DNA of 64,000 nt from [Mycobacterium] crassicus (GTDB taxonomy: Bacteria; Actinomycetota; Actinomycetes; Mycobacteriales; Mycobacteriaceae), in NCBI RefSeq assembly GCF_020181615.1, contig NZ_CP084029.1:2582617-2646616 (forward strand), in the 5' to 3' direction. The translations under genes and the position numbers were made by a program. Shown here one piece after another: positions 45,202 through 53,929 of the stretch; the stretch's first letter is position 1, and each line of letters opens with the position of its first letter. The notes beneath the pieces were generated by a model. The model saw only the letters and a program-made list of their open reading frames with translations, searched no databases and was not told the origin of the DNA.

Positions 45202-46029
45202 CTAGTGAAGCTTCTTGGCGGTAGTTGTCTTGGCCTTACCGGTCTTACTCGTCTTTGCTTTGTTGGTCAGCGGTACATGGGTGGTGCACACGTACCCGCC
45301 GTCGGCGATGGTCGCCAACCGCTGTACGTGAGTGCCGAGCACTTCGGCCATCGCTTGCCGCTCGGCCTGGCACAACTCGGGGAACTCCTTGGCGACATTG
45401 GCCACCGGGCAGTGGTGCTGCAGAATCTGCACCCCCGGAACACCGCCGTCCACCAGGGCGGTGGTCGCGGCGTACCCGGCATCGGTCAGCGCCGCGGCGA
45501 TCCGTTCGGCGGTCGCCTCGACATCCGCGTCGGCGCCGACATCGCTGCCGGTGACCGTGTCGGCGACGTTGGACAAGATGGCGTCGATGCGCTTCCGCGC
45601 GAACGCCACCACCGCGTCCTCGCCGCCGATCTCGCGCAACTGGCGCATCGCGGCCACCGCGAGGTCGTCATAGCGGTGCCCGAGCTTGCCGCGACCCGCC
45701 TCGGTGAGCTGGAACCGCTTCGCCGGCCGCCCGCGGCCAACCTGCTGCCAGGCGGCCGCCGCATGCGCCTCGGCGTCGCCCATCTCGATCAGGGCATCCA
45801 GGTGGCGCCGTACCCCGGCGGCCGACAGCCCCAGCCGGGTTCCGATCTCGCCGGCGGTGATCGATCCGGACTCCATCAGCAGCCGCACCACCGCGTGGCG
45901 AGTGCGGCCTTCGGGTGATTCGTGGCTGCCGGCGAGGTCAGCCGCCGGCGAAGGGTCCGGCAGAACCACACCGCCGGGGCGCTGCCCGGCGGTTTCGGTT
46001 GCGGCCTTCGCCTCATCCTCGAATTTCAC
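45202..46029 (-). CDS. sufR: SufR, iron-sulphur repressor of the suf operon
   Basis: The 275-residue ArsR/DeoR-type winged-helix regulator has the HTH at about residues 45-95 (ITAGEIGTRLGLSAAGVRRH, GRGRPAKRFQLT) and a C-terminal Fe-S binding set in HHCPVANVAKEFPELC and YVCTTH. In M. tuberculosis SufR represses suf and releases DNA when its cluster is damaged. The start is GTG at 46029; a TTG 18 bases upstream is also open. A dyad covering the start region (46026-46042) suggests autorepression. A Lys/Thr-rich tail follows. Confidence 0.93.
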   Translation of the reverse strand: MKFEDEAKAATETAGQRPGGVVLPDPSPAADLAGSHESPEGRTRHAVVRLLMESGSITAGEIGTRLGLSAAGVRRHLDALIEMGDAEAHAAAAWQQVGRGRPAKRFQLTEAGRGKLGHRYDDLAVAAMRQLREIGGEDAVVAFARKRIDAILSNVADTVTGSDVGADADVEATAERIAAALTDAGYAATTALVDGGVPGVQILQHHCPVANVAKEFPELCQAERQAMAEVLGTHVQRLATIADGGYVCTTHVPLTNKAKTSKTGKAKTTTAKKLH

Positions 46030-46042
46030 AACACCAGTGTGA
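46026..46042 (-). promoter_or_regulatory. Dyad at the sufR start, probable SufR operator
   Basis: TCACAACACCAGTGTGA contains TCACA/TGTGA arms and an inner ACAC/GTGT dyad. It overlaps the sufR GTG. Published SufR sites are similar ACAC...TGTGA dyads; the match here is by eye. Confidence 0.5.
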
Positions 46043-46155
46043 CGCAATTCGGGGACCTGGTCTAGAAAGGGTTACCTCAGTTCTGCCGAAATCGGACGTT
46101 GCGCTGATCACAGCTGCTGCTGCCGGTGCATCCCAAAGGTTTCAGGACCGGCCGT

Positions 46156-46161
46156 TACGCT
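46156..46161 (+). promoter_or_regulatory. Candidate -10 box of mptB (leaderless)
   Basis: TACGCT lies 6 nt before the ATG at 46168, with no ribosome-binding site. Confidence 0.45.
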
Positions 46162-46167
46162 GCAGGG

Positions 46168-47913
46168 ATGGCAGCCCGGCGGCACTCGTTGAGCACGTCG
46201 ATCGCGCATCTGCACGGCGACGAGCGCACCGTGGGCTCCCCGCTCAACCACACCGAACTGGTCGCGCTGCGGCGGACCCGCCTGTTTGGCGCGGCCGGCA
46301 CCGTGCTGATGGGGATCGGTGCACTTGGGGCGGGTGCACGGCCGGTGGTGCAGGACCCCACGTTCGGAGTACGGCTGCTGAACCTGCCGTCACGGCTGCA
46401 GACGGTGGCGTTGACCATGACCACCACCGGGGCGGTGATGATGACCCTGGCGTGGCTGATGCTCGGCCGCTTCGCTCTGGGAAACCGTCAAATGTCGCGC
46501 AGCCAGCTTGACCGCACCCTGCTGCTGTGGATGCTGCCGCTGCTGGTCGCCCCGCCGATGTACAGCAAGGACGTGTACTCCTACCTGGCGCAGAGCCAGA
46601 TCTCCAGACTCGGCCAGGACCCCTATCGGGTGGGTCCGGCACCCGCGCTGGGTTTGGACCATGTGTTCACCCTGTCAGTGCCCAGCCTGTGGCGGGAGAC
46701 GCCGGCGCCCTACGGGCCGCTGTTCTTGTGGATCGGCCGCGGAATATCGGCGTTGACCGGTGAGAACATCGTGACCGCGGTGTTGTGTCACCGGGTCGGG
46801 GTGCTGATCGGTGTCGGGTTGATCGTCTGGGCGGTGCCGCGGCTGGCGGCTCGCTGCGGGGTGGCGGAGGTCAGCGCCCTGTGGCTGGGTGCGGCCAACC
46901 CGCTGCTGCTGATGCATCTGGTCGCCGGCATCCACAACGAGGCACTGATGCTCGGCCTGATGTTGACCGGCACCGAGTTCGCCCTGCGCGGGATCTCCGC
47001 GGCCAAGCCGCTGCTGCCCGAGCTGCGCCGGCGCCCGAGCTGGCCGGAGTGGGCGCCGCTGGTCGCACTACTCACCGGCGCGGTGCTGATCACGCTGTCT
47101 TCGCAGGTCAAACTGCCGTCGTTGCTGGCGCTCGGATTCGTCACGATGGCTCTCGGCTGGCGCATGGGCGGCGATCTGCGGGCGTTCCTGCTCGCCGGGA
47201 CCGGAATGAGCGCGCTGGCGGCGGCGGTGACGGGGCTGATCGGCTGGGCCAGTGGGCTGGGGTTCGGTTGGGTCTTCACCCTCGGCACCGCCAACGTGGT
47301 GCGCAGCTGGATGTCGCCCCCGACCCTGGTGGCACTCGGCACCGGCCAGGTGGGGATCCTGCTCGGCCTGGGCGACCACACCACCGCGGTGCTGTCGCTG
47401 ACCCGTGGCATCGGCGTACTGATCATCGCGGTGATGGTGGTCTGGCTGTTGTTGGTGGTGTTCCAAGGGCGACTGCATCCGGTCGGCGGGCTCGGCGTGG
47501 CGCTGGGCATCACCGTCCTGCTGTTCCCGGTGGTTCAGCCGTGGTACCTGCTGTGGGCGATCATCCCGCTGGCCGCCTGGGCGACCCGCCCGAGCTTCCG
47601 GATCGCGGTGATCGCGGTGACGCTGGTGGTGGGCATCTTCGGCCCGACCGCCAACGGCGACCGTTTCGCCCTGTTCCAGATCGTGGACGCCACCCTGGCC
47701 AGCGGCGTCGTCGTACTGGTTTTGATCATGCTGACCCACCGCCATCTGCCGTGGCGCAAGCTGCCGCACCAGCAGAGCGGTTCAGCGAGGCCCGACGAAG
47801 GAGAGCCGAAGCTGGAACCGCCGCATGAGCCCGGCGCACCGGCCCAGACTCCGGCGCCGGACCCCACCGCTGGCGCCCGCCCGGCTGACGACGCTTACGC
47901 TGAGTCCCCGTGA
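46168..47913 (+). CDS. mptB: Alpha-1,6-mannosyltransferase MptB (GT-C)
   Basis: This polyprenyl-phosphomannose-dependent GT-C enzyme acts on early alpha-1,6-mannan for lipomannan/lipoarabinomannan. The 581-residue protein has about a dozen membrane spans, an early extracytoplasmic loop with YSKDVYSYLAQSQI (acidic catalytic Asp region) and APYGPLFLWIGR, and a Pro-rich cytosolic tail. It corresponds to M. tuberculosis Rv1459c. Its stop overlaps the ABC ATPase start, tying the two. It diverges from sufR. Confidence 0.92.
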   Translation: MAARRHSLSTSIAHLHGDERTVGSPLNHTELVALRRTRLFGAAGTVLMGIGALGAGARPVVQDPTFGVRLLNLPSRLQTVALTMTTTGAVMMTLAWLMLGRFALGNRQMSRSQLDRTLLLWMLPLLVAPPMYSKDVYSYLAQSQISRLGQDPYRVGPAPALGLDHVFTLSVPSLWRETPAPYGPLFLWIGRGISALTGENIVTAVLCHRVGVLIGVGLIVWAVPRLAARCGVAEVSALWLGAANPLLLMHLVAGIHNEALMLGLMLTGTEFALRGISAAKPLLPELRRRPSWPEWAPLVALLTGAVLITLSSQVKLPSLLALGFVTMALGWRMGGDLRAFLLAGTGMSALAAAVTGLIGWASGLGFGWVFTLGTANVVRSWMSPPTLVALGTGQVGILLGLGDHTTAVLSLTRGIGVLIIAVMVVWLLLVVFQGRLHPVGGLGVALGITVLLFPVVQPWYLLWAIIPLAAWATRPSFRIAVIAVTLVVGIFGPTANGDRFALFQIVDATLASGVVVLVLIMLTHRHLPWRKLPHQQSGSARPDEGEPKLEPPHEPGAPAQTPAPDPTAGARPADDAYAESP

Positions 47914-48836
47914 GCTCAGCTGTCGCGGTGCGGTTGCGCGGAGTCCGCAAGTCCTATGGAGCGACTACCGCGGTCGCCGATCTCGATCTCGAAGTGCACG
48001 CCGCCGAGGTCTTCGCGCTGCTCGGCCCGAACGGGGCCGGCAAGACGACCACGGTCGAGATGTGCGAGGGCTTCGTGCGCCCGGATGCCGGCACCATCGA
48101 AGTGCTCGGCCTGGATCCGATCGCCGACAACGACCGGCTGCGGGAACGCATCGGGGTGATGCTGCAGGGCGGCGGCGGCTATCCGGCGGCCCGCGCCGGG
48201 GAGATGCTCAAGCTGGTGGCGTCCTATTCGGCGAACCCGCTGGACCCGCAGTGGCTGTTGGACACCCTGGGCCTCACCGACGCCGCGCGCACCACCTACC
48301 GGCGGCTCTCGGGTGGTCAGCAGCAGCGCCTCGCCCTGGCCTGTGCGCTGGTCGGCCGCCCCGAGCTGGTGTTCCTCGACGAACCGACGGCGGGTATGGA
48401 CGCCCACGCCCGGCTGCTGGTGTGGGAGCTGATCGACGCCTTGCGCCGCGACGGCGTGACCGTGGTGCTGACCACCCACCACCTGCGCGAGGCCGAGGAG
48501 CTGGCCGACCGGCTGCTGATCATCGACCACGGCGCGGTGGTGGCCTCCGGCACGCCCGCGGAGCTGACCCGCAGCGGCGCCCAGGGCCAGGTGCGCTTCA
48601 GCGCGCCCCCTCGGCTGGAGCTGTCGTTGCTGCTGGCCGCGTTGCCGGAGGGCTATCGGGCCAGCGAGGTGCTGCCCGGCGAGTACCTGGTCGAAGGCAC
48701 CGTGGACCCGCAGGTGTTGGCGACCGTGACGGCGTGGTGCGCCCAGCTCGATGTGCTGGCCACCCAGCTGCGCGTGGAGCAGCGCAGCCTGGAGGACGTG
48801 TTCTTGGAGCTGACCGGACGGGAGCTGCGCGCATGA
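47910..48836 (+). CDS. ABC transporter ATP-binding protein
   Basis: The 308-residue ATPase has Walker A LGPNGAGKTTT, signature RLSGGQQQRLALA, Walker B VFLDEPTAGMD and H-loop LTTHHLREAEE, of the drug/lipid exporter type. The GTG at 47910 overlaps the mptB TGA; the 3' end overlaps the permease start (ATGA). It matches M. tuberculosis Rv1458c. Coupling to mptB suggests export of a glycolipid or cell envelope factor, but this is inference. Confidence 0.93.
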   Translation: MSSAVAVRLRGVRKSYGATTAVADLDLEVHAAEVFALLGPNGAGKTTTVEMCEGFVRPDAGTIEVLGLDPIADNDRLRERIGVMLQGGGGYPAARAGEMLKLVASYSANPLDPQWLLDTLGLTDAARTTYRRLSGGQQQRLALACALVGRPELVFLDEPTAGMDAHARLLVWELIDALRRDGVTVVLTTHHLREAEELADRLLIIDHGAVVASGTPAELTRSGAQGQVRFSAPPRLELSLLLAALPEGYRASEVLPGEYLVEGTVDPQVLATVTAWCAQLDVLATQLRVEQRSLEDVFLELTGRELRA

Positions 48837-49624
48837 CCACCCCGGACCAGTCGTTTCCGCCCGGCACCTTCACCGCCGACCCGCGGCCCAGCAGTGTTCC
48901 GGCCATGCTGGCGGCGCAGTACCGGCTGGAGCTGACGCTGCTGCTGCGCAACGGCGAGCAACTGCTGCTGACGATGTTCATCCCGATCACCCTGCTGATC
49001 GGACTGTCGGTGCTGCCGTTGGGGCCGTTCGGCGACGAAACCGCCGCGCGTGCCACCACGCTGCTGCCGGTGATCATGTCCCTGGCCGTGATCGCCACGG
49101 CGTTCACCGGTCAGGCCATCGCGGTGGCGTTCGACCGTCGCTACGGAGCGCTGAAACGTCTGGGCGCCACCGCACTGCCGGTCTGGGGTGTGATTACCGG
49201 CAAGTCACTGTCGGTGGCGACCGTGGTGGTGCTGCAGTCGATGCTGCTCGGGGCGATCGGTGTCGCCCTGGGCTGGCGGCCCTCGGTGGCCGGGCTGGTC
49301 CTGGGTGCGCTGGTGATCGCGCTGGGCACGGCCTGTTTCGCGGCGCTGGGCCTGCTGCTCGGCGGCAGCCTGCGCGCCGAGATCGTGCTGGCCGTCGCCA
49401 ACCTGCTGTGGTTTGTGTTCGGCGGTTTCTCCGCACTGACGGTGGAGAACGAGTTGGTGCCCGGCGCGGCCCGCTGGCTGGCCCGGCTGACACCGTCGGG
49501 GGCGTTGACCGAATCGCTGGCCCAAGCGCTGGCCTTCTCGGTCGACTGGTTCGGCTTGGCGGTGCTGACGGTGTGGGGCGTGGTGGCCGGATTCGGTGCG
49601 GTGCGCTGGTTCCGCTTCAGCTGA
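48833..49624 (+). CDS. ABC-2 type permease
   Basis: The 263-residue protein has six membrane spans and the ABC-2 permease pattern, with FDRRYGALKRLGATALP as the coupling segment. It is the partner of the ATPase with overlapping codons, equal to M. tuberculosis Rv1457c. The transported molecule is unknown; the next gene is ctaA, and heme-related export has been suggested for similar neighbours. Confidence 0.92.
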   Translation: MTTPDQSFPPGTFTADPRPSSVPAMLAAQYRLELTLLLRNGEQLLLTMFIPITLLIGLSVLPLGPFGDETAARATTLLPVIMSLAVIATAFTGQAIAVAFDRRYGALKRLGATALPVWGVITGKSLSVATVVVLQSMLLGAIGVALGWRPSVAGLVLGALVIALGTACFAALGLLLGGSLRAEIVLAVANLLWFVFGGFSALTVENELVPGAARWLARLTPSGALTESLAQALAFSVDWFGLAVLTVWGVVAGFGAVRWFRFS

Positions 49625-49645
49625 CGTGCCTACCCGATCCTGCCT

Positions 49646-49660
49646 ACTACGGCTTGTAGT
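49646..49660 (+). promoter_or_regulatory. Dyad in the ctaA promoter
   Basis: ACTACGGCTTGTAGT has perfect 5-bp arms around GGCTT, 12 bases upstream of the candidate -10 box, where an operator would lie. The same CTACTACGG string occurs in a dyad upstream of ctaB (56711-56733). Confidence 0.45.
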
Positions 49661-49671
49661 TAGCCATCCTC

Positions 49672-49677
49672 TACGAT
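49672..49677 (+). promoter_or_regulatory. Candidate -10 box of ctaA (leaderless)
   Basis: TACGAT, fitting TANNNT, lies 7 nt before the GTG at 49685. Confidence 0.5.
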
Positions 49678-49684
49678 CAGGCGC

Positions 49685-50635
49685 GTGGGACGGTTCCTGA
49701 TGCGCCTGGTAGATCTGCTGCCCGACCCGAGCGTGCGCGCCCAGCGCCTGCTGGCCGCCGCGGTCGTGTTCACCCAGGGGTTCATCGCCGTCACCGGCGC
49801 GATAGTCCGGGTGACGGCTTCGGGGCTGGGCTGCCCGACCTGGCCGCAGTGCTTCCCGGGCAGCTACGTCCCGGTGGCGGTCTCGGAGGTGCCCCGGATC
49901 CACCAGGCCATCGAGTTCGGCAACCGGATGGTGACCTTCGCGGTGGTCATCACCTCGGCGCTGGCGGTGCTTGCGGTGATTCGGGCGCGGCGGCGCACCG
50001 AGGTTCTGACCTACGCCTGGCTGATGCCGGCCTCCACGGTGCTGCAGGCGGTGATCGGCGGCATCACGGTGCGCACCGGACTGGCGTGGTGGACGGTCGC
50101 CGTACACCTGCTGGTGTCGATGCTGATGGTCTGGCTCGCGGTCCTGCTCTACGTGAAGGTCGGCGAGCCCGACGAGGCCGCCGCGGTGGTACGCCACCGC
50201 GTTCCGGCGCCCTTGCGCCGGTTGACCGCGCTCTGTGCCGCCACGTTGGCCGCGGTACTGGTGACCGGCACACTGGTGACCGCAGCCGGCCCGCACGCCG
50301 GGGACAAGAGCGCCACCCGGACGGTGGCCCGGCTCAAGGTCGAGGTGTCCGCGCTGGCCCACGTGCACGAGGCCCTGTTGATCGGCTTCCTCGGGATGCT
50401 GGTGGGACTGAGCTTCGGGCTGGCCGCGGTGCAGGCGGCCAAGCCGGTGATCCGCCGGCTGACGGTGGTGGTCGTCTTGACCTTCGCGCAGGGGTTGATC
50501 GGTGTCGTGCAGTACTTCACCGGGGTGCCCGCGGTGCTGGTCACCCTGCATGTCGCGGGTGCGGCGCTGGTCACCGCCGCGACCGCAGCGCTATGGGCGT
50601 CGCTGCGAGAGCGGGCCCAGCCCGAGCCGGTCTAG
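49685..50635 (+). CDS. ctaA: Heme A synthase CtaA
   Basis: CtaA (COX15 family) oxidises heme O to heme A for cytochrome aa3 oxidase. The 316-residue protein has about eight membrane spans; four conserved His sit in IHQAIEFGNR, VHLLVSM, HVHEALLIG and TLHVAGA. A Cys pair in GLGCPTWPQC matches the extracytoplasmic redox pair of this family. It matches M. tuberculosis Rv1456c. The heme O synthase gene ctaB is 5 kb away. Confidence 0.95.
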   Translation: MGRFLMRLVDLLPDPSVRAQRLLAAAVVFTQGFIAVTGAIVRVTASGLGCPTWPQCFPGSYVPVAVSEVPRIHQAIEFGNRMVTFAVVITSALAVLAVIRARRRTEVLTYAWLMPASTVLQAVIGGITVRTGLAWWTVAVHLLVSMLMVWLAVLLYVKVGEPDEAAAVVRHRVPAPLRRLTALCAATLAAVLVTGTLVTAAGPHAGDKSATRTVARLKVEVSALAHVHEALLIGFLGMLVGLSFGLAAVQAAKPVIRRLTVVVVLTFAQGLIGVVQYFTGVPAVLVTLHVAGAALVTAATAALWASLRERAQPEPV

Positions 50636-51301
50636 CGCCGCCTCCACCGCCCGCGCGAATCGCCGTTGCGCGTCGTCGCGGTCGCCGGCACTCAAACGGC
50701 GCCAACCCAGCCGTGGCGCAATGAGATCCAGGCTCACCAGGCGCGCATCATCGGCCGGCCCGACCACGTCGGCTCGGGCGTACAACAGTTCGTCGATCCG
50801 GATGCTCAGTCGCTCAGCGGCCGCCCGCAGTGCCGAGCGGCCCAGGTCCCAGATTTCGAAATCGGGGTCGACCACGGACCCCTCAGCTGCCATCCGGAAC
50901 GCGTGGGATTGCCCGCCACCGAAAAAGACCAGCGCGACCGAGTCGTCGCTCGCCGGCCCCGATACCGTCGGCACACCCGCGTACTCGAGGTCGCGCAGAT
51001 AGCGTTCGTCGACGTTCCAGGCCACCACGTCGGGGTGGTTCAGCAGATTGGGAACCCGCTGCGTCCACGCCAGAAATCCGGCACTGCGCGTCACGTCGTC
51101 GTGGGCCGCCCGCAGAATCACCAGATCCGCAGCCAGGACGTCCGGGTCATCCCAGGACAGCGAGCGCGCCTGCAGGCCGCGATGCCGCAGCGCATCGATC
51201 AGACCCGCATCATCGACGCGACCGGCGGTTTCACCCGCCGACAGCGAATCCCCCGCCAGCACGATGCGCGGGTGAAAGATGTCGGGCCGGGCCAGCTTCA
51301 T
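50591..51301 (-). CDS. ATP-grasp-like protein of unknown function (Rv1455-like)
   Basis: The 236-residue protein begins FHPRIVLAGDSLSAGETAG, has the segment VVAWNVDERYLRDLEYAGVP resembling the N-domain end of ATP-grasp ligases, and a C-terminal SLDLIAPRLGWRRLSAGDRD like the last metal-binding strand of that fold. The central lysine-rich ATP lid is not evident. The ATG at 51301 has GAGG at 6 nt. It sits opposite the end of ctaA (45-base overlap) and 31 bases from the divergent qor start. A similar gene is M. tuberculosis Rv1455. No reaction can be assigned. Confidence 0.65.
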   Translation of the reverse strand: MKLARPDIFHPRIVLAGDSLSAGETAGRVDDAGLIDALRHRGLQARSLSWDDPDVLAADLVILRAAHDDVTRSAGFLAWTQRVPNLLNHPDVVAWNVDERYLRDLEYAGVPTVSGPASDDSVALVFFGGGQSHAFRMAAEGSVVDPDFEIWDLGRSALRAAAERLSIRIDELLYARADVVGPADDARLVSLDLIAPRLGWRRLSAGDRDDAQRRFARAVEAALDRLGLGPLSQRRP

Positions 51302-51332
51302 GCAGACCTCACGTTCGGAGATGATAGTCACC

Positions 51333-52316
51333 ATGTATGCCGTGGAAGTCGCCGCGACCGGCGGACCCGAAGTCTTGACCTATGTCGACCGCCCACAGCC
51401 CACTGCCGCACCCGGCGAGGTGGTGATCCGGGCCGAAGCGGTCGGCGTCAACTTCATCGACACCTATTTCCGGTCCGGGATCTACCCGGCGGAGCTGCCG
51501 TTCGTGGTCGGCAACGAAGTCGCGGGCACGGTCGCCGAGGTCGGCGCAGAGGTGACGGGATTGGGCGTGGGCGACCGTGTGGTGACCGCGGCTGCGACCG
51601 GCGCCTACGCGCAATACTGCACCGCACCAGCGTCCCTGGTGGCCTCGATCCCCGCCGGCATTGACTCCGCGGTGGCGGCGGCCGCCCTGCTCAAGGGCAT
51701 GACGGCGCATTACCTGATCAAGTCGGTGTATCCGGTGCAATCCAGCGACACGGTCCTGCTGCACGCCGGGGCCGGCGGCGTCGGGCTGATCCTGACGCAG
51801 TGGGCCACCGCACTTGGCGCTCGGGTGATCACCACGGCATCGACCCCGGCGAAGGCCGAACTGTCCCGGCGGGCCGGGGCCGTCGAGGTGCTGGAGTATC
51901 CCGGTGTGCGCAAGGAAGACGCGGTCGCGTTCGGTGCGCGCATCCGGGAGCTGACCGGGGACGGGGTGGTCGCGGTGTACGACGGGGTTGGCGCGGCGAC
52001 GTTCGACGCGAGCCTGGCCAGCCTCGCCGTGCGGGGAACGCTGGCTTTGTTCGGCGCGGCCAGCGGGCCGGTGCCGCCGCTGGACCCGCAACGCCTCAAC
52101 GCCGCGGGTTCGGTCTACCTGACGCGGCCCAACCTGGCGCATTTCACCCGGACCGCGCAGGAATTCTCGTGGCGTGCGGGCGAGCTGTTCGATGCGATCG
52201 CGGGCGGCTCGATCGAGGTGACGGTGAGCCGCCGCTACCAGCTGGCCGAAGCGGCCGAGGCCCACCGGGATCTGCAGGCCCGCAAGACGACCGGCTCGAT
52301 CGTGTTGGTGCCCTAG
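51333..52316 (+). CDS. qor: Quinone oxidoreductase (zeta-crystallin type)
   Basis: This NADPH-dependent MDR-superfamily enzyme (327 aa) lacks the zinc ligands of alcohol dehydrogenases. Key segments are [16 protein letters not shown], the quinone reductase signature [18 protein letters not shown] and [16 protein letters not shown]. It matches M. tuberculosis Rv1454c. The ATG at 51333 is chosen from the homologue N-terminus. The end overlaps the convergent PPE gene by four bases. Confidence 0.93.
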   Translation: MYAVEVAATGGPEVLTYVDRPQPTAAPGEVVIRAEAVGVNFIDTYFRSGIYPAELPFVVGNEVAGTVAEVGAEVTGLGVGDRVVTAAATGAYAQYCTAPASLVASIPAGIDSAVAAAALLKGMTAHYLIKSVYPVQSSDTVLLHAGAGGVGLILTQWATALGARVITTASTPAKAELSRRAGAVEVLEYPGVRKEDAVAFGARIRELTGDGVVAVYDGVGAATFDASLASLAVRGTLALFGAASGPVPPLDPQRLNAAGSVYLTRPNLAHFTRTAQEFSWRAGELFDAIAGGSIEVTVSRRYQLAEAAEAHRDLQARKTTGSIVLVP

Positions 52317-53866
52317 GGGTTTTCTCCCGAACCGGCACCGCGCCAGGTCTCCGGCAGCAGCGGTATACGGGTTGCGCCGTCGAGCGTGCCTGCCAGCCGG
52401 GTCAGCCCCACCGCCGCCACATAAGGCTTGGCGTTGCTTCCGGCGAAGCCCAGCTCCCCCGCCCCGTGATCCGATGCCTCGGCCCCGACCTTGATCACCT
52501 CGTGGATCACCTCGTGCTCGTGCCGGGCCGCCCGGCGCCGACGGCGGGCCGCCGAGCGCGTCGCCGCCTGCTCGGCCACCGCGGCGGCATCCGGCTCCGG
52601 CGCCTTCTTCTTCGCGCTCGCTGCCGCGCCCATTCCGGAGCCGGTGCCGACCCGGGGGGTGCACCCCGGCCCACCGCCGACCACGTAGGGATAGGCGAAT
52701 GCCTGAACACCGGCCGGTGGCGGGGCCGGCGCCGGAGGCGGCGCAGCCGGCGGGCCGGGCGCCGCGGCCGGCGGCGACCCCGCGGGCACCCCCCCGGCAG
52801 GGACACCGGGGGCGCTGCTGACGACCGTTGGCACAGCCGGTGCCACGGGGTGCACGGGCGCCGCCGCGATCGCGAGTTCGGGCGGTGCTGCCAGTCCCGC
52901 CAGGCCTCCGAGCCCGCCCAACGCGCCGGCGGGTGCCGCCACCGCGCCGGCGGCGGCTACCAGCAGCGGGGCCGACTGGCTCAGGCTGGTGGCCAACTGC
53001 GCCACGTGGGTCGGCCAGTCGAACAACGCGACGGCAAGCATGTATTGGATGGCCGCCGTCGGATTCTGGGCGCCGGAGAATTGGAAGTTCTCCAGCAGTT
53101 CCAGCGCACGGGCGAGGTACCAGATCGGCTCACTGGCGTTCGCGTAGTAGTCGTACATGTGGCCGTTGAGGGTCCCGCCGGTCGGATCCCAGTTGATCCC
53201 GACGTTCTTGAGCAACTGCGCGATCGCCAGGTCCAGCGGGCTGCCGCCCCTCGGGTCGTGGGCCACCAGACCGTCGGAGATGCCCATCTTGTTCAAGAAG
53301 TCTTGAAGCCAATTGGTCGACTGGCCCTGACCTGCCACGATCTGTGGGGCGGGGCCGGTGTGCGGGGCCGAGGCCACCGCCGAACCCGCAACCCCCTCAT
53401 AAGTCGCCATCGTCGTCGCCGCCTGCACCCACATCCGCGCATAGTCGGCCTCATTGACCGCAATCGGAACCGTATTGATCCCAAAAAAATTCGTCGCCAC
53501 CAACACCGCATGCACCGCATGATTGGCCGCCAACTCCGGCAACGTCGGCATCGCCGCCAACGCACTCACATACGCCCCGGCCGCCACCTCACACTGCGCC
53601 GCGGCTGCGGCGCTGTCGGCCTGCGCCGTCGCCAACCACCCCAGATATGGTCCGTGCGCGGCCGCATACGAATCGGCGGCCGGACCGCGCCATTGTCCCG
53701 AGGCGACCGCTCCGATCACGGCCGCCAGTTCCTGTGCCACCGCCGCGTACTCACCACTCAATGACGACCACGCCCCCGCCGCCGCCAGCAGTGGCCCCGG
53801 GCCGGGCCCAGCAGCCAGCAACGCCGAATGCACCTCCGGCGGCGAGCCCATCCAGACACCTGGCAC
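52313..53866 (-). CDS. PPE family protein, PPE-PPW subfamily
   Basis: The 517-residue protein has the ~180-residue PPE domain (PPE at residues 9-11, WxG at QWRG) and a variable Ala/Pro-rich middle. Its C-terminus has the PPW signatures: GFAGS, followed by PLLPETW (PxxPxxW). PPE proteins are surface or secreted partners of PE proteins exported by type VII secretion; no PE gene is adjacent. A minus-strand TAAACT 8 nt before the GTG suggests a leaderless mRNA. Part of the PPE domain is identical in DNA to the broken neighbour. Confidence 0.9.
   Translation of the reverse strand: MPGVWMGSPPEVHSALLAAGPGPGPLLAAAGAWSSLSGEYAAVAQELAAVIGAVASGQWRGPAADSYAAAHGPYLGWLATAQADSAAAAAQCEVAAGAYVSALAAMPTLPELAANHAVHAVLVATNFFGINTVPIAVNEADYARMWVQAATTMATYEGVAGSAVASAPHTGPAPQIVAGQGQSTNWLQDFLNKMGISDGLVAHDPRGGSPLDLAIAQLLKNVGINWDPTGGTLNGHMYDYYANASEPIWYLARALELLENFQFSGAQNPTAAIQYMLAVALFDWPTHVAQLATSLSQSAPLLVAAAGAVAAPAGALGGLGGLAGLAAPPELAIAAAPVHPVAPAVPTVVSSAPGVPAGGVPAGSPPAAAPGPPAAPPPAPAPPPAGVQAFAYPYVVGGGPGCTPRVGTGSGMGAAASAKKKAPEPDAAAVAEQAATRSAARRRRRAARHEHEVIHEVIKVGAEASDHGAGELGFAGSNAKPYVAAVGLTRLAGTLDGATRIPLLPETWRGAGSGENP
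53346..53585 (-). repeat. PPE conversion tract, intact copy
   Basis: Positions 53346-53436 and 53499-53585 are identical to 54957-55047 and 55048-55134 of the neighbouring PPE gene (91 + 87 bases). The 62 bases between them here (53437-53498) are missing in the other copy. Sequence outside the tract is clearly different between the genes. Confidence 0.85.
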
Positions 53867-53874
53867 AAAAAAAT

Positions 53875-53880
53875 AGTTTA
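53875..53880 (-). promoter_or_regulatory. Candidate -10 box of the intact PPE gene
   Basis: The minus strand reads TAAACT, 8 nt before the GTG at 53866; an A/T-rich run lies between. Confidence 0.45.
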
Positions 53881-53929
53881 GAACAAGGAACTCAAAAGTT
53901 CGATAGTCCGAACTTTATCGGGAGTCGGG

